In this document: positions 1-8,113 of the stretch, one piece after another
How the letters are laid out: each line of letters starts with the position of its first letter
Position numbering within the stretch: the stretch's first letter is position 1
DNA from: Hellea sp.
GTDB taxonomy: Bacteria > Pseudomonadota > Alphaproteobacteria > Caulobacterales > Maricaulaceae
Direction of reading: 5' to 3'
Assembly (NCBI GenBank): GCA_020628495.1
Contig: JAHDFA010000007.1
Span: 1,906 to 42,458, forward strand
DNA: 40,553 nucleotides
Notes under the pieces: generated by a model
Seen by the model: the letters and a program-made list of their open reading frames with translations, nothing else
What the model was told of the DNA's origin: nothing
The model's database searches: none
Position numbers and translations under genes: made by a program

Positions 1-166
1 CAATGACCGAAACGCTCATGCCTAAGTCTTGAACGCTTTTGCTCTGCTTTGTCGCTGTAACGATGACCTCATCAGATGGCCCTTGCGCAAGGGCGCTCGT
101 TGAGATCAGCAAAGCGGACAGTCCGAGAGCAAACTGAGAAAAATTACGAAATTGGGTAGGCTTCAT
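1..166 (-). CDS. TonB-dependent receptor, N-terminal fragment (cut by window edge)
   Basis: Only the first 55 codons are inside the window; the gene runs off the left edge. The ATG at 166 opens a typical signal peptide (basic MKPTQFR, hydrophobic stretch, cleavage likely after ALA-Q near residue 27). After it comes DEVIVTATK, the start of the plug domain found in TonB-dependent outer-membrane receptors, followed by QDLGMSVSVI. By family knowledge the product would be an outer-membrane beta-barrel importing a siderophore, vitamin or sugar oligomer using TonB energy. The substrate cannot be told from the fragment. It is transcribed in the same direction as rplI, but a strong terminator at 321-354 separates them, so it should have its own promoter in 167-320. 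Confidence 0.82.
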   Translation of the reverse strand, partial: MKPTQFRNFSQFALGLSALLISTSALAQGPSDEVIVTATKQSKSVQDLGMSVSVI

Positions 167-301
167 TTGGGCTGTCCGTGCTATGAATCAGATTTGACGA
201 AACGCGGAGAGCTAAGGATTCAGTGGAATATCTCAACCAGAAATATGCTGTTCAAAGAGATTTGAAAACACATTCTGTGTGCGCGGAATTTGAGACGTGG
301 A

Positions 302-320
302 ATTGGAAGAATATTCCAAT
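302..320. promoter_or_regulatory. Inverted repeat upstream of TonB receptor gene (possible operator)
   Basis: ATTGGAA (302-308) and TTCCAAT (314-320) form a perfect 7-bp inverted repeat with a 5-bp spacer. It sits about 136 bp upstream of the receptor start codon and next to the T-run of the rplI terminator. It could be a regulator site for the receptor gene. The regulator is unknown, and a chance repeat is possible. Confidence 0.3.
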
Positions 321-354
321 AAAAACCCCGCTTCGTTCATCACGAAACGGGGTT
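321..354 (-). terminator. Rho-independent terminator of the rpsF-rpsR-rplI operon
   Basis: Arms 324-335 and 343-354 pair as AACCCCG/CGGGGTT plus TTCG/CGAA with one C-A mismatch and a 7-nt loop. Read on the minus strand, the hairpin is followed directly by a run of five T. It lies 23 bp past the rplI stop codon, the expected place for the operon end. Confidence 0.85.
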
Positions 355-377
355 CATAATCAGTTATCTGAACGAGA

Positions 378-1010
378 CTATTCGGCAGCAGGTGTTTCTT
401 CGGCCGGAGCTTCGTCCGCATCAGGTGCAACGAATTCATCTGGCGCGTCGCCTTCAAACATAGATACTGCATTGGCTGCGCGTTCAGCGTTGGCTTCCTC
501 TGTGTCAGCCTTTTCCTCGGCCAGAGCCGTCGCAATAACGTCTTCGCCTTTAGCCTGACGTTCGGCTTCGTCTTCGGAACGGGCCACATTGACTTCGATG
601 CCGACGATAACTTCAGGGTGAAGTTTGACTTTCACAGAATGCAGGCCAAGCGTTTTGATTGGATTTTCCAATACAATCATATTGCGCTTCACACCTTTAT
701 CTTCGAGGTGCTCTGCAATGTCGCGAACGGAAACGGAGCCGTAAAGATTACCGGTGTCGCCGGCCTTGCGGATTAGAACAACTTTCGTTCCATCCAGCTT
801 CTGACCGTCAGTCGCAGCTTTCTCGCGGTTTTCAGCATTGCGCTGCTCTAAATATTCACGCTCGGCTTCGAACCGGGCGAGATTGGCTTTCGTCGCACGA
901 AGGGCTTTTTCCTGCGGCAGCAGGAAGTTACGGCCAAAACCGGGTTTGACGTTTACAACGTCGCCCATATTGCCGAGCTTTTCGATACGTTCAAGAAGGA
1001 TCACTTCCAT
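378..1010 (-). CDS. rplI: 50S ribosomal protein L9
   Basis: This is large-subunit protein L9, which binds 23S rRNA near the L1 stalk and helps keep the reading frame. The N-terminus [21 protein letters not shown] followed by [11 protein letters not shown] is the L9 signature. The first 150 residues match the usual two-domain L9; the remaining 60 or so form a low-complexity tail rich in Ala, Asp and Glu (to PAEETPAAE), an extension common in alphaproteobacterial L9. It is the last gene of rpsF-rpsR-rplI and is followed by a strong terminator. The identification is secure; the tail has no known function. Confidence 0.97.
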   Translation of the reverse strand: MEVILLERIEKLGNMGDVVNVKPGFGRNFLLPQEKALRATKANLARFEAEREYLEQRNAENREKAATDGQKLDGTKVVLIRKAGDTGNLYGSVSVRDIAEHLEDKGVKRNMIVLENPIKTLGLHSVKVKLHPEVIVGIEVNVARSEDEAERQAKGEDVIATALAEEKADTEEANAERAANAVSMFEGDAPDEFVAPDADEAPAEETPAAE

Positions 1011-1025
1011 GGTCGTTCTCCTTCC

Positions 1026-1289
1026 TTATTTCACTTCGTAGGGCAGAAGGCCCAGAAAGCGTGCGCGTTTGATGGCTTTCGCCAGCTCACGCTGTTTCTT
1101 GTGAGAGACCGCAGTAATACGGGCCGGCGCGATTTTGCCTTTTTCAGACATGTAACGCTGGAGCATTTTCGGGTCTTTGTAATCGATCTTGATGCCATTA
1201 TCGCCGGAGAATGGGCAAACCTTGCGACGACGACGGAAGCCCGAACGTGATGGCAAGTTCTCGATTTTGATTTGATCTTTAGCAGCCAT
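1026..1289 (-). CDS. rpsR: 30S ribosomal protein S18
   Basis: This small-subunit protein pairs with S6 on the 16S rRNA platform. The 87 residues contain the family core: [12 protein letters not shown] near residue 20, IDYKD, then [35 protein letters not shown] and the ending LGLLPY. It lies 2 bp downstream of rpsF and 15 bp upstream of rplI, so the three are one transcript and the S6/S18 pair is made together. Length and motifs are normal. Confidence 0.97.
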   Translation of the reverse strand: MAAKDQIKIENLPSRSGFRRRRKVCPFSGDNGIKIDYKDPKMLQRYMSEKGKIAPARITAVSHKKQRELAKAIKRARFLGLLPYEVK

Positions 1290-1291
1290 GA

Positions 1292-1642
1292 TTAGGTCCG
1301 ATCTCTACGTTTACGCTCTTCGCGCTTTTTTAGGATAGGGGAAGGATCTTCGTTAAACTCGTCAACGCGAATTGACATGTAACGCAGGATGTCTTCGTTG
1401 ATGCGGTGTGTCCGCTCGATCTCATGGATCACGTCAGGATTGGCGTTGACCTTCAGCAGAGAATAATGCGCCTTGCGGTTCTTATTCATGCGGTAAGCCA
1501 GATTGCGCAGACCCCAATATTCAGCACCTTCGACAGTGCCGCCCATATTTTCGATCTTGGAAGCCAGATTTTGGACGAATTCTTCGACTTGATTCGTAGA
1601 AATGTCCGGTCGTGAGATCACGACATGCTCGTAAAGAGACAT
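1292..1642 (-). CDS. rpsF: 30S ribosomal protein S6
   Basis: S6 binds S18 on the small ribosomal subunit. The 116-residue protein starts [15 protein letters not shown] and contains the family block [22 protein letters not shown], ending in a short basic tail ([12 protein letters not shown]). It is the first gene of the operon, and the leader before it (1643-1818) contains a stable hairpin that may be the S6:S18 autoregulatory site. No E. coli-style glutamate tail is present. Confidence 0.97.
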   Translation of the reverse strand: MSLYEHVVISRPDISTNQVEEFVQNLASKIENMGGTVEGAEYWGLRNLAYRMNKNRKAHYSLLKVNANPDVIHEIERTHRINEDILRYMSIRVDEFNEDPSPILKKREERKRRDRT

Positions 1643-1687
1643 TTAACAGTCCTTCAGACTATAGATAACGGCAGATGCGCTCGAGAA

Positions 1688-1739
1688 GGTGGAGCCGCAT
1701 CTGATGGATGGAGCACCCCGGAACAGCCCGGACTCCACC
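1688..1739 (-). promoter_or_regulatory. Structured leader of rpsF (possible S6:S18 autoregulatory hairpin)
   Basis: In the 176-bp gap before rpsF, the minus-strand RNA can fold with GGTGGAG (1739-1733) pairing to CTCCACC (1694-1688). Inside this, CCGG pairs with CCGG around a 6-nt loop. rpsF leaders in many bacteria carry a hairpin with a CCG bulge bound by the S6:S18 complex to repress translation. I see CCG-containing elements in the right place but cannot confirm the exact motif. The rest of 1643-1818 shows no gene. Confidence 0.4.
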
Positions 1740-1818
1740 GTCATCCGGTGAAGCGCGCGACATATGCGAGCAAGGAGGCTTTGTCCAGCGCTAAACTGTG
1801 ATTATTGTGGCGTTGAGA

Positions 1819-3459
1819 CTAAGTGATATCGTTCCGAAGCCCGAGGCGGAAATCCATGATCCGATCTTCGATTTCTTCACCTGTTAAGTTTGCAAATTCA
1901 TCCGTCACATCACCTTGTGCGGAAGGGGCGTCTGTATGAGGCGCATTATGCTGCACGGGCTGAATGTCAGGCGTTGCGGCAGGTTCATTCGACATGCGGC
2001 GGGCTTGTGCGACCGACAGAGCAGTCGCGACATCACGATAGCGTCTGTCGAAATCAGTAACGTCCTGTTTAGTTTGCAAAATTTCTGAATTCGCTTGCTC
2101 AAGCTGATAGGCTTGCGCTTCAATCTGAGCCTCTAAACGTTCTCTCTCCAAATCCTGCGCCGTTCTTATTTTACGCAGCTCTTGAACGTCACGGGCAGCA
2201 TTGCGCACGATATCGTCTTTGATTTCCAATTGTTTGGATAGATGGTCGACTTGCTGTTGCAGGGCCGTCATTTCGTCTTCGCGGCTGATGATTGTAAATT
2301 CAGACTGGGATTTAAAGGTTCGGATGTCCTCATGCAGGCTTACCATTTCGGCTTTCATCGCATTATTCTGCGTTTGAGCCGTCGCCAGACTTTTACGTAA
2401 TTCATCAGCTTCTTTTTCCGCAGTCTCAGCCTGATGACGATAGTCGGCACAGTCCTGAGCAAGGCTGTCAGCGATTTTTTTGGCTTCGATATAAGCGGTT
2501 TGCTTAACGTCCATTTCGCCGACGACATCCGCAACGCGCTCGCGCAAAACAGTATTTTCGTTCCGTTCTACATCCAAAGAGGTCTGTAGACGCTCTGCAT
2601 TTAGCGCATTGCGGTCCGAGTTTTCGCGCGCCGTGTTCAAGGCACGCTCATACTCTTGTAAAGATTTTTGAGCGGAGGAGAGTTTCCCCAGCGTTGTTTC
2701 ATAGATACGCGTTTTTTCGGCCAGCCTGTGTTCGCGGTCTTCCAGATCGGCGCGCAACACATTCATTTTCTGGATATTGGCATCAATCTCCCGCTCAATC
2801 GTACGATTGCGCGCTTTCAGCCTGCGGTTTTCAGGCTCCAAGCGGTTGAGCATTGAAAAATCGATTTCCGCGCGCTCTACGAAACCTGTAAGGTTTTCGA
2901 TACGCTGCTGCGCACGGCGATATAGTTCTTCTCCGCTTTGGATATCTGCGGATATTCTTGCAACGTCCAATCGCATGGCACCGATATCGGCACGATCAGG
3001 ACGGTTGGTGGCGGGGGGCGGCGCGATAAAAGTCTCTGTTGCATCGACTTCGGTATTTCTTGACTGCTTTTCGGCGCGCGCCCCGTTTTCAAAATGGATG
3101 GAGGGTGCCATCGCGCTGACTGTCTTTTTTGGCTCGGCTTCCGATGACAAAGCCTCGGGCGCGGAGGGCGTAACATCGACAAATTCTGAGTCAGTCGGCA
3201 TTTCTACCTTCAAATCAGAAGATAAAGTTTCGAGACGTGCATCGCTGATGGCATTGGCTTTGAAATCCAGTCCCAAAGAAGTTGTTGGCTTGAGGTCTGC
3301 GGAGGAGTCTAATGAGCCGGATTTTAAAATGTCTTCATTTTGATGGCTAACCAAACGTTCCAACTCGTCCCATTTCGCCTGATTTTTTAAGACTTCGGAC
3401 TTAGCATTTGGGCTTTCTGCTGACTCCGATGTTTTCTTTATTTTGCGAAAAAATGCCAT
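1819..3459 (-). CDS. Long coiled-coil protein of unknown function, CtrA-box promoter
   Basis: I do not recognise this 546-residue protein. The basic start (MAFFRKIKKT) leads into about 150 residues of acidic, low-complexity sequence. From roughly residue 165 to 485 the sequence is rich in Glu, Leu, Ala, Arg and Gln with heptad-like spacing (for example ENRRLKARNRTIEREIDANI), which indicates a long coiled coil. After a Pro-rich break, a short conserved-looking end (GEEIEDRIMDFRLGLRND) follows. There is no signal peptide or membrane segment, so it should be cytoplasmic. A perfect CtrA-type box lies 57-71 bp upstream, suggesting cell-cycle control. Length and layout recall bacterial intermediate-filament-like or polarity proteins (crescentin is one such), but I see no homology that proves this. 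It is divergent from fabD. Confidence 0.75.
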   Translation of the reverse strand: MAFFRKIKKTSESAESPNAKSEVLKNQAKWDELERLVSHQNEDILKSGSLDSSADLKPTTSLGLDFKANAISDARLETLSSDLKVEMPTDSEFVDVTPSAPEALSSEAEPKKTVSAMAPSIHFENGARAEKQSRNTEVDATETFIAPPPATNRPDRADIGAMRLDVARISADIQSGEELYRRAQQRIENLTGFVERAEIDFSMLNRLEPENRRLKARNRTIEREIDANIQKMNVLRADLEDREHRLAEKTRIYETTLGKLSSAQKSLQEYERALNTARENSDRNALNAERLQTSLDVERNENTVLRERVADVVGEMDVKQTAYIEAKKIADSLAQDCADYRHQAETAEKEADELRKSLATAQTQNNAMKAEMVSLHEDIRTFKSQSEFTIISREDEMTALQQQVDHLSKQLEIKDDIVRNAARDVQELRKIRTAQDLERERLEAQIEAQAYQLEQANSEILQTKQDVTDFDRRYRDVATALSVAQARRMSNEPAATPDIQPVQHNAPHTDAPSAQGDVTDEFANLTGEEIEDRIMDFRLGLRNDIT

Positions 3460-3515
3460 CTAGCCAGCCCTCGAATCGAATATTCGCCCCACAGTTTTTT
3501 GCTAGTTATCCATAG

Positions 3516-3530
3516 TTAACGTCGACTTAA
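3516..3530 (-). promoter_or_regulatory. CtrA-type binding site (TTAA-N7-TTAAC)
   Basis: On the minus strand the sequence reads TTAA-GTCGACG-TTAAC, a perfect match to the CtrA consensus, ending at 3515 if the final C is counted. It points toward the coiled-coil gene 57 bp away and lies 127 bp before fabD on the other side. A GAATC site (CcrM-type GANTC) lies near 3474, between the box and the start codon. CtrA is the cell-cycle master regulator in this bacterial group. Confidence 0.65.
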
Positions 3531-3656
3531 AATGGCTGATAATGCCCACATTTTTGTTAACGCCTTGAATAATGTGGTCGGGAAACGGTCAAAAGCGGAT
3601 TGACCCGAGATTATGATAGCCTAGCTTGTCACGCTCAGAGATGGAGAGGCTTTTAC

Positions 3657-4604
3657 ATGGCGTTCGCATTCATATTTCCCGGACAAGGCAGCCAATATGT
3701 CGGCATGGGCAAATCCTTGGCCGATGCCTTCCCATCTGCGAGGCAGGTTTTTGAGGAGGTCAATTCAGCGCTTGAGCAGGACTTGTCAGGTTTAATGTGG
3801 AGCGGCCCAGAGGAGGATTTAACCCTCACGGCCAATACGCAACCCGCTTTGATGGCTTGTTCACTAGCCGCCATGCAGGCTTTGGACGCGGAATTTGGGG
3901 TTAAGGTCACGGACGCGGCCTATGTGGCAGGGCATAGTCTCGGCGAATATTCGGCTTTGGCTGCCGCAAAGACCCTGACGATTACAGATACAGCCAAGTT
4001 GTTACGTATACGGGGAGAGGCGATGCAGGCCTCAGTTCCGGTTGGAGTGGGCGCAATGGCGGCCTTGCTGGGCGCCAGTGTGGAGGATGCAGAGGCGGCC
4101 TGCGCGGAAGGTGCAAAAATTGGGATTGTTCAAATCGCGAATGACAATGCCACTGGCCAAATTGTTTTATCAGGAGAGAAGGATGCCGTTGAAGCGGCAG
4201 CACAAGCGGCGCGGGATGCCGGCGTAAAAAAAGCGATGATGCTGAATGTATCTGCTCCATTCCATTGCGATTTGATGCAACCTGCTGCGGATGCCATGCG
4301 CGATGCTTTGGGCGATCATGCGATGCTGCCCCCACTGGTGCCGGTTGTGAATAATATTCAGGCCCGTCCCGTCACGGATCCGGATGATCTACGCGAGGAT
4401 CTTGTGAAACAAGTTACTGGCCGCGTCCGCTGGCGTGAAAGTGTCGAATGGATGGCTGGTGAAGGCGGCGTTGAAACCATGGTTGAACCCGGCTGCGGCA
4501 AAGTCCTGACGGTCATGCTGCGCCGCATTGTCAAAGGTTTAGACGGAAATCAACTCGATAGTCCCGAAGCACTGGAAGCCTTCGCGACGAAAATTAAGGG
4601 ATAG
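3657..4604 (+). CDS. fabD: Malonyl-CoA:ACP transacylase
   Basis: FabD moves the malonyl group from CoA to acyl carrier protein to supply fatty-acid elongation in the cytoplasm. The protein opens MAFAFIFPGQGSQYVGMG and has the nucleophile elbow GHSLGEY (Ser near residue 93) and the AH-type region NVSAPFHCDLM. I chose the ATG at 3657, which has GAGAGG upstream, over an in-frame start at 3600 that adds 19 unrelated residues. This gives 315 residues, normal for the family. fabG follows after 4 bp. Confidence 0.96.
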   Translation: MAFAFIFPGQGSQYVGMGKSLADAFPSARQVFEEVNSALEQDLSGLMWSGPEEDLTLTANTQPALMACSLAAMQALDAEFGVKVTDAAYVAGHSLGEYSALAAAKTLTITDTAKLLRIRGEAMQASVPVGVGAMAALLGASVEDAEAACAEGAKIGIVQIANDNATGQIVLSGEKDAVEAAAQAARDAGVKKAMMLNVSAPFHCDLMQPAADAMRDALGDHAMLPPLVPVVNNIQARPVTDPDDLREDLVKQVTGRVRWRESVEWMAGEGGVETMVEPGCGKVLTVMLRRIVKGLDGNQLDSPEALEAFATKIKG

Positions 4605-4608
4605 TCAA

Positions 4609-5349
4609 ATGTTTGATTTAACAGGAAAACGCGCCCTCGTTACAGGTGCCACTGGTGGTTTGGGCGGTGAGATTGCACGTCTTCTTCATAAACAGGGCGC
4701 AGATGTTGCGCTATCGGGTACGCGTGCTGAAAAGCTGGAAAGTTTGGCGTCAGAGCTGGGCGACCGCGTCGCAATCACGCCGTGTAATCTGTCTGATGGC
4801 GAAGCGGTTGATGCTCTGCCGGGGCAGGCGGCGGAAGCGTTGGGAGGGTCTGTTGATATTCTGATTGCAAATGCCGGAATAACAAAAGACGGTCTGTTGA
4901 TGCGAATGAAGCAAGAAGATTTTGACAACGTTATAAAAATCAATCTTGAAAGCTATTTTCGTTTAGCCAAGGCCTGTTTGCGGCCAATGATGAAAGCCCG
5001 TTCCGGCCGAATTATCGGCATTACGTCGATTGTTGGCGTTACCGGAAATCCTGGGCAAACTAATTATGCGGCGTCTAAGGCCGGTATGATTGGGTTTTCC
5101 AAATCCCTCGCTCAGGAAGTCGCATCGCGCGGTATCACCGTCAATTGCATCGCGCCCGGCTTCATTCGTTCACCAATGACAGATGCATTGAATGATGCGC
5201 AAAAAGAGGCGACTTTGGCCCGAATCCCTGCGGCAAAATTGGGCGAAGGTAGCGATATCGCCGCCGGAGCGCTTTATCTGGCGTCGGATGAAGGGGCCTA
5301 TGTTACTGGGCAAACCTTACATATTAATGGTGGTATGGCTATGATCTAG
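4609..5349 (+). CDS. fabG: 3-oxoacyl-ACP reductase
   Basis: FabG is the NADPH-dependent reductase of the 3-ketoacyl-ACP step in fatty-acid elongation. The 246 residues show the short-chain dehydrogenase pattern: TGATGGLG near residue 13 for cofactor binding, NAG near 90, the catalytic Ser in ITSIVG, YxxxK in NYAASKAGM near 151-155, and the ending GQTLHINGGMAM. It is 4 bp behind fabD, so the two are co-transcribed. The acpP gene follows after a 179-bp gap that may hold a separate promoter. Confidence 0.97.
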   Translation: MFDLTGKRALVTGATGGLGGEIARLLHKQGADVALSGTRAEKLESLASELGDRVAITPCNLSDGEAVDALPGQAAEALGGSVDILIANAGITKDGLLMRMKQEDFDNVIKINLESYFRLAKACLRPMMKARSGRIIGITSIVGVTGNPGQTNYAASKAGMIGFSKSLAQEVASRGITVNCIAPGFIRSPMTDALNDAQKEATLARIPAAKLGEGSDIAAGALYLASDEGAYVTGQTLHINGGMAMI

Positions 5350-5457
5350 AACGGCTTTTAGGTCGATAGACAAGGCTGCAAGAGAGCTAGGAAAGGCCTA
5401 GGCACGTCCAAATCCCTATGCTAGGTCGCCTTCGACAGGGTGGCAGGGGTTGTAATC

Positions 5458-5472
5458 GGGACAGATTGTCCC
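5458..5472 (+). other. Short perfect hairpin in the fabG-acpP gap
   Basis: GGGACA and TGTCCC pair around a 3-nt loop. No T-run follows on either strand, so it is not an evident terminator. It may shape the acpP leader RNA, which must be highly expressed, or may be a regulator site. The rest of 5350-5528 shows no gene. Confidence 0.3.
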
Positions 5473-5528
5473 ATCTCTCGCCCGTAACCGCCGGAAAATG
5501 ATCTCCGGCCAAGACTAAAGGAAGACAT

Positions 5529-5765
5529 ATGTCAGACGTACTCGAACGCGTGAAGAAGATGGTTGTGGAACATCTGGACGCTGAAGAAGCTAAAGTAACC
5601 ATGAACGCCCACTTCATTGACGATCTGGGTGCCGACTCGCTCGACACGGTAGAGCTTGTGATGGCTTTTGAAGAAGAATTCGACATCGAGATCCCTGATG
5701 ATGCGGCTGAACATATTCAGACTGTTGGCGATGCCGTTAAATTCATCTCCGAGAAAACCGGCTAG
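5529..5765 (+). CDS. acpP: Acyl carrier protein
   Basis: This small acidic protein carries growing acyl chains on a phosphopantetheine arm. Its 78 residues contain the attachment motif [12 protein letters not shown], with the modified Ser near residue 37, and the family-typical acidic helix [11 protein letters not shown]. An AAGGAAG ribosome-binding site lies just before the ATG. fabF starts 12 bp downstream, the standard acpP-fabF order. Confidence 0.97.
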   Translation: MSDVLERVKKMVVEHLDAEEAKVTMNAHFIDDLGADSLDTVELVMAFEEEFDIEIPDDAAEHIQTVGDAVKFISEKTG

Positions 5766-5777
5766 GGCTTCCTTGCT

Positions 5778-7061
5778 GTGAGACGGGTCGTTGTCACAGG
5801 CTTAGGCCTTGTTTCACCCGTCGGCTGCGGTGTTGAAACCGCTTGGGGCAACATACTGGCCGGAAAATCCGGCGCGTCCCGTATCGAACATTTTGATGTC
5901 AGCGATCTTGCCTGCAAGGTCGCTGCTGTCATCCCCCGGGTTGATGGCCGCGCTGGCGGGTCACCGGATATGCCCGGCGCATTTGATCCCGATACAGTTA
6001 TGAGTAAGCGCGACCGGAAACGGATCGACGATTTTATTCTTTATGGCATCGCGGCAGCTGATGAAGCGATTGCGCATTCAGGCTGGAAAGCTAAAACGCC
6101 GGAAGAGGCTGAACGTGCGGGTGTTATCCTCGGCTCCGGTATTGGCGGCATTGAAACGACCTATGAAGCGTCAATCCTTTTGAGGGATAAGGGGCCACGC
6201 CGCCTATCCCCTTTTGTAATTCCGGCGATGTTGATCAACCTGCCATCTGGTCAGGTCTCTATCCGGCACGGTTTAAAAGGCCCCAACAGCGCGGTTGCAA
6301 CCGCTTGCGCGACCGGCGCGCATGCCATTGGTGATGCGGCGCGCATAATTGCCTGCGGCGACGCGGATATGATGGTCGCGGGTGGCTGCGAGGCTTCTAT
6401 CACGCGGCTGGGCATTGGCAGTTTCGTCGCCTGCCGTGCTATGACGACTGGATATAATGATATGCCCGAAGCGGCGTCTCGTCCTTATGATGAGGGACGT
6501 GACGGATTTTTGATGGGCGAGGGTGCAGGCGTCTTGGTTTTGGAAGACTATGAAACCGCAAAGAAGCGCGGTGCAAACATCCTTGCCGAACTAGTAGGTT
6601 ATGGTCTTTCAGGTGACGCACATCATATTACGAGCCCGGCTCCCGAGGGGGAAGGCGGTTATCGCGCCATGCGAATGGCGTTGAAGAAGTCCGGTCTGGA
6701 GCCATCGGATATTGGCTATGTGAATGCGCACGGCACATCGACACCCATGGGGGATGAACTGGAAGTGCGCGCGGTTGAGCGTTTGCTTGGCGAACAGGCT
6801 TCAAAGGCAAAAATGTCTTCAACCAAATCCGCGACAGGTCATCTCCTAGGAGCGGCTGGTGCAGCTGAAGCCATATTCTCCATTCTCGCGCTTCGGGATA
6901 AAATGGCCCCACCAACTTTGAATTTGGACAACCCAAATGTCGAGACGATACTCGACCTCGTGCCGCTGGAAGCTAAGCCATTTGAGGGCAAAGCCGTCAT
7001 GTCAAATTCCTTTGGGTTTGGCGGAACAAATGCGGCGCTTATTTTCATAGAAGCGGAATAG
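5778..7061 (+). CDS. fabF: 3-oxoacyl-ACP synthase II
   Basis: FabF (KAS II) condenses malonyl-ACP with acyl-ACP. The protein starts at a GTG (RRVVVTGLGLVSPVG) and has the catalytic Cys in ATACATGAHAIG, the His in VNAHGTSTPMGD and the Lys/His region KSATGHLLGAAGA, ending SFGFGGTNAALIF. At 427 residues it is slightly longer than E. coli FabF because of a short insertion near residues 45-60. It is closely linked to acpP and to mltG (8-bp gap). Confidence 0.96.
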   Translation: MRRVVVTGLGLVSPVGCGVETAWGNILAGKSGASRIEHFDVSDLACKVAAVIPRVDGRAGGSPDMPGAFDPDTVMSKRDRKRIDDFILYGIAAADEAIAHSGWKAKTPEEAERAGVILGSGIGGIETTYEASILLRDKGPRRLSPFVIPAMLINLPSGQVSIRHGLKGPNSAVATACATGAHAIGDAARIIACGDADMMVAGGCEASITRLGIGSFVACRAMTTGYNDMPEAASRPYDEGRDGFLMGEGAGVLVLEDYETAKKRGANILAELVGYGLSGDAHHITSPAPEGEGGYRAMRMALKKSGLEPSDIGYVNAHGTSTPMGDELEVRAVERLLGEQASKAKMSSTKSATGHLLGAAGAAEAIFSILALRDKMAPPTLNLDNPNVETILDLVPLEAKPFEGKAVMSNSFGFGGTNAALIFIEAE

Positions 7062-7068
7062 ACGGGCC

Positions 7069-8109
7069 GTGGCCCGAAAGAAGAAAGAGTCCCAAAAACC
7101 CGCTCTGGCCAAGCGCGACAAACGCCTGCTTAGCGTCATCGCATTTTTCGCCATTATAACAATTTTCGTAGGTCTTGCCGTGGCAGGATATGCGGCAATT
7201 AATTATAAATATGAACGGGCGCAAGATGGTCCTTCCGATCAAGTTGCCTTTACGGTTCCTCGCGGTGCGGGCTTGAGCTATATAGCGCAACGTCTTGAAT
7301 CAGAAGGATTTGTTCAAAACGCTTTTTTGTTTAAAGCTGTAACAAAATTGCGGGGTAATGAAGCAAATTTCAAGGCCGGTGAATTTTATCTTTCCAAAAA
7401 TATGTCTATGGCGGCGGTATATGACGGGCTCGCAAATGGGAAAGCCATTTTATATCCGTTTACTGCGGCTGAAGGTCTGACGTCAGCTATGATTGTCCGG
7501 TCTTTGGACGGCGTTCCGACCCTCAAAGATGACAATCCGTCGGTCCCGGCTGAGGGAAGTTTACTGCCGGAAACATATCTTACGCCGCGCGGTATGACGC
7601 AGTCTCAGCTTTTGCAGAAAATGGCCTTAGCTCAAAAGCAATTACTGGATGACGCGTGGGAAAAACGGGATCTGACCATCCCGGTTAAAACGAAGGAGGA
7701 GGCAATCATATTGGCTTCCGTTGTCGAGAAGGAAACGGGCATTGGGATGGAACGCGGCATGGTGGCAGGCGTTTTTACAAATCGATTGCGTCAGGGGATG
7801 AAGCTGCAGTCTGATCCGACAATCATTTACGGTATTACGCAGGGAGAACCTCTGGGGCGTCGTATTCGGCGCTCAGAGATTGATCGTCTTACGGATTGGA
7901 ATACGTACCAAATTCCGGCCTTGCCGAAGACCCCAATTTGCAATCCGGGTAAGGACGCCATTCTGGCGGTTCTAAATCCTGCAGAGACGGATGCACTCTT
8001 CTTTGTCGCGGACGGTACGGGCGGACATGCGTTTGCCAAAACCCTGCAAGAGCATGAGCGCAATGTCGCGAAATGGCGAAAGATACAGCGAGAGAGAGGG
8101 CTAAGATAA
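7069..8109 (+). CDS. mltG: Endolytic murein transglycosylase
   Basis: MltG is an inner-membrane lytic transglycosylase that cuts nascent glycan strands and sets their length. It starts at a GTG; residues 20-44 form one transmembrane helix after a basic cytoplasmic tail, and the LysM-like and YceG domains follow in the periplasm. The catalytic Glu lies in ILASVVEKETG at residue 220, with the family motifs LQSDPTIIYG and YQIPALPKTPICNPG further on. Its 346 residues are normal. gmk follows after 4 bp with no yicC-like gene between them. Confidence 0.95.
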   Translation: MARKKKESQKPALAKRDKRLLSVIAFFAIITIFVGLAVAGYAAINYKYERAQDGPSDQVAFTVPRGAGLSYIAQRLESEGFVQNAFLFKAVTKLRGNEANFKAGEFYLSKNMSMAAVYDGLANGKAILYPFTAAEGLTSAMIVRSLDGVPTLKDDNPSVPAEGSLLPETYLTPRGMTQSQLLQKMALAQKQLLDDAWEKRDLTIPVKTKEEAIILASVVEKETGIGMERGMVAGVFTNRLRQGMKLQSDPTIIYGITQGEPLGRRIRRSEIDRLTDWNTYQIPALPKTPICNPGKDAILAVLNPAETDALFFVADGTGGHAFAKTLQEHERNVAKWRKIQRERGLR

Positions 8110-8113
8110 GGGT

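Noticed and set aside
223-558. 111-residue plus-strand frame over the rplI end
   Set aside because: It is antisense to the real L9 gene and runs across its terminator.
2777-3343. 188-residue plus-strand frame opposite the coiled-coil gene
   Set aside because: It is Ser/Arg-rich, the typical shadow of a Glu/Ala-rich gene, without a start signal.
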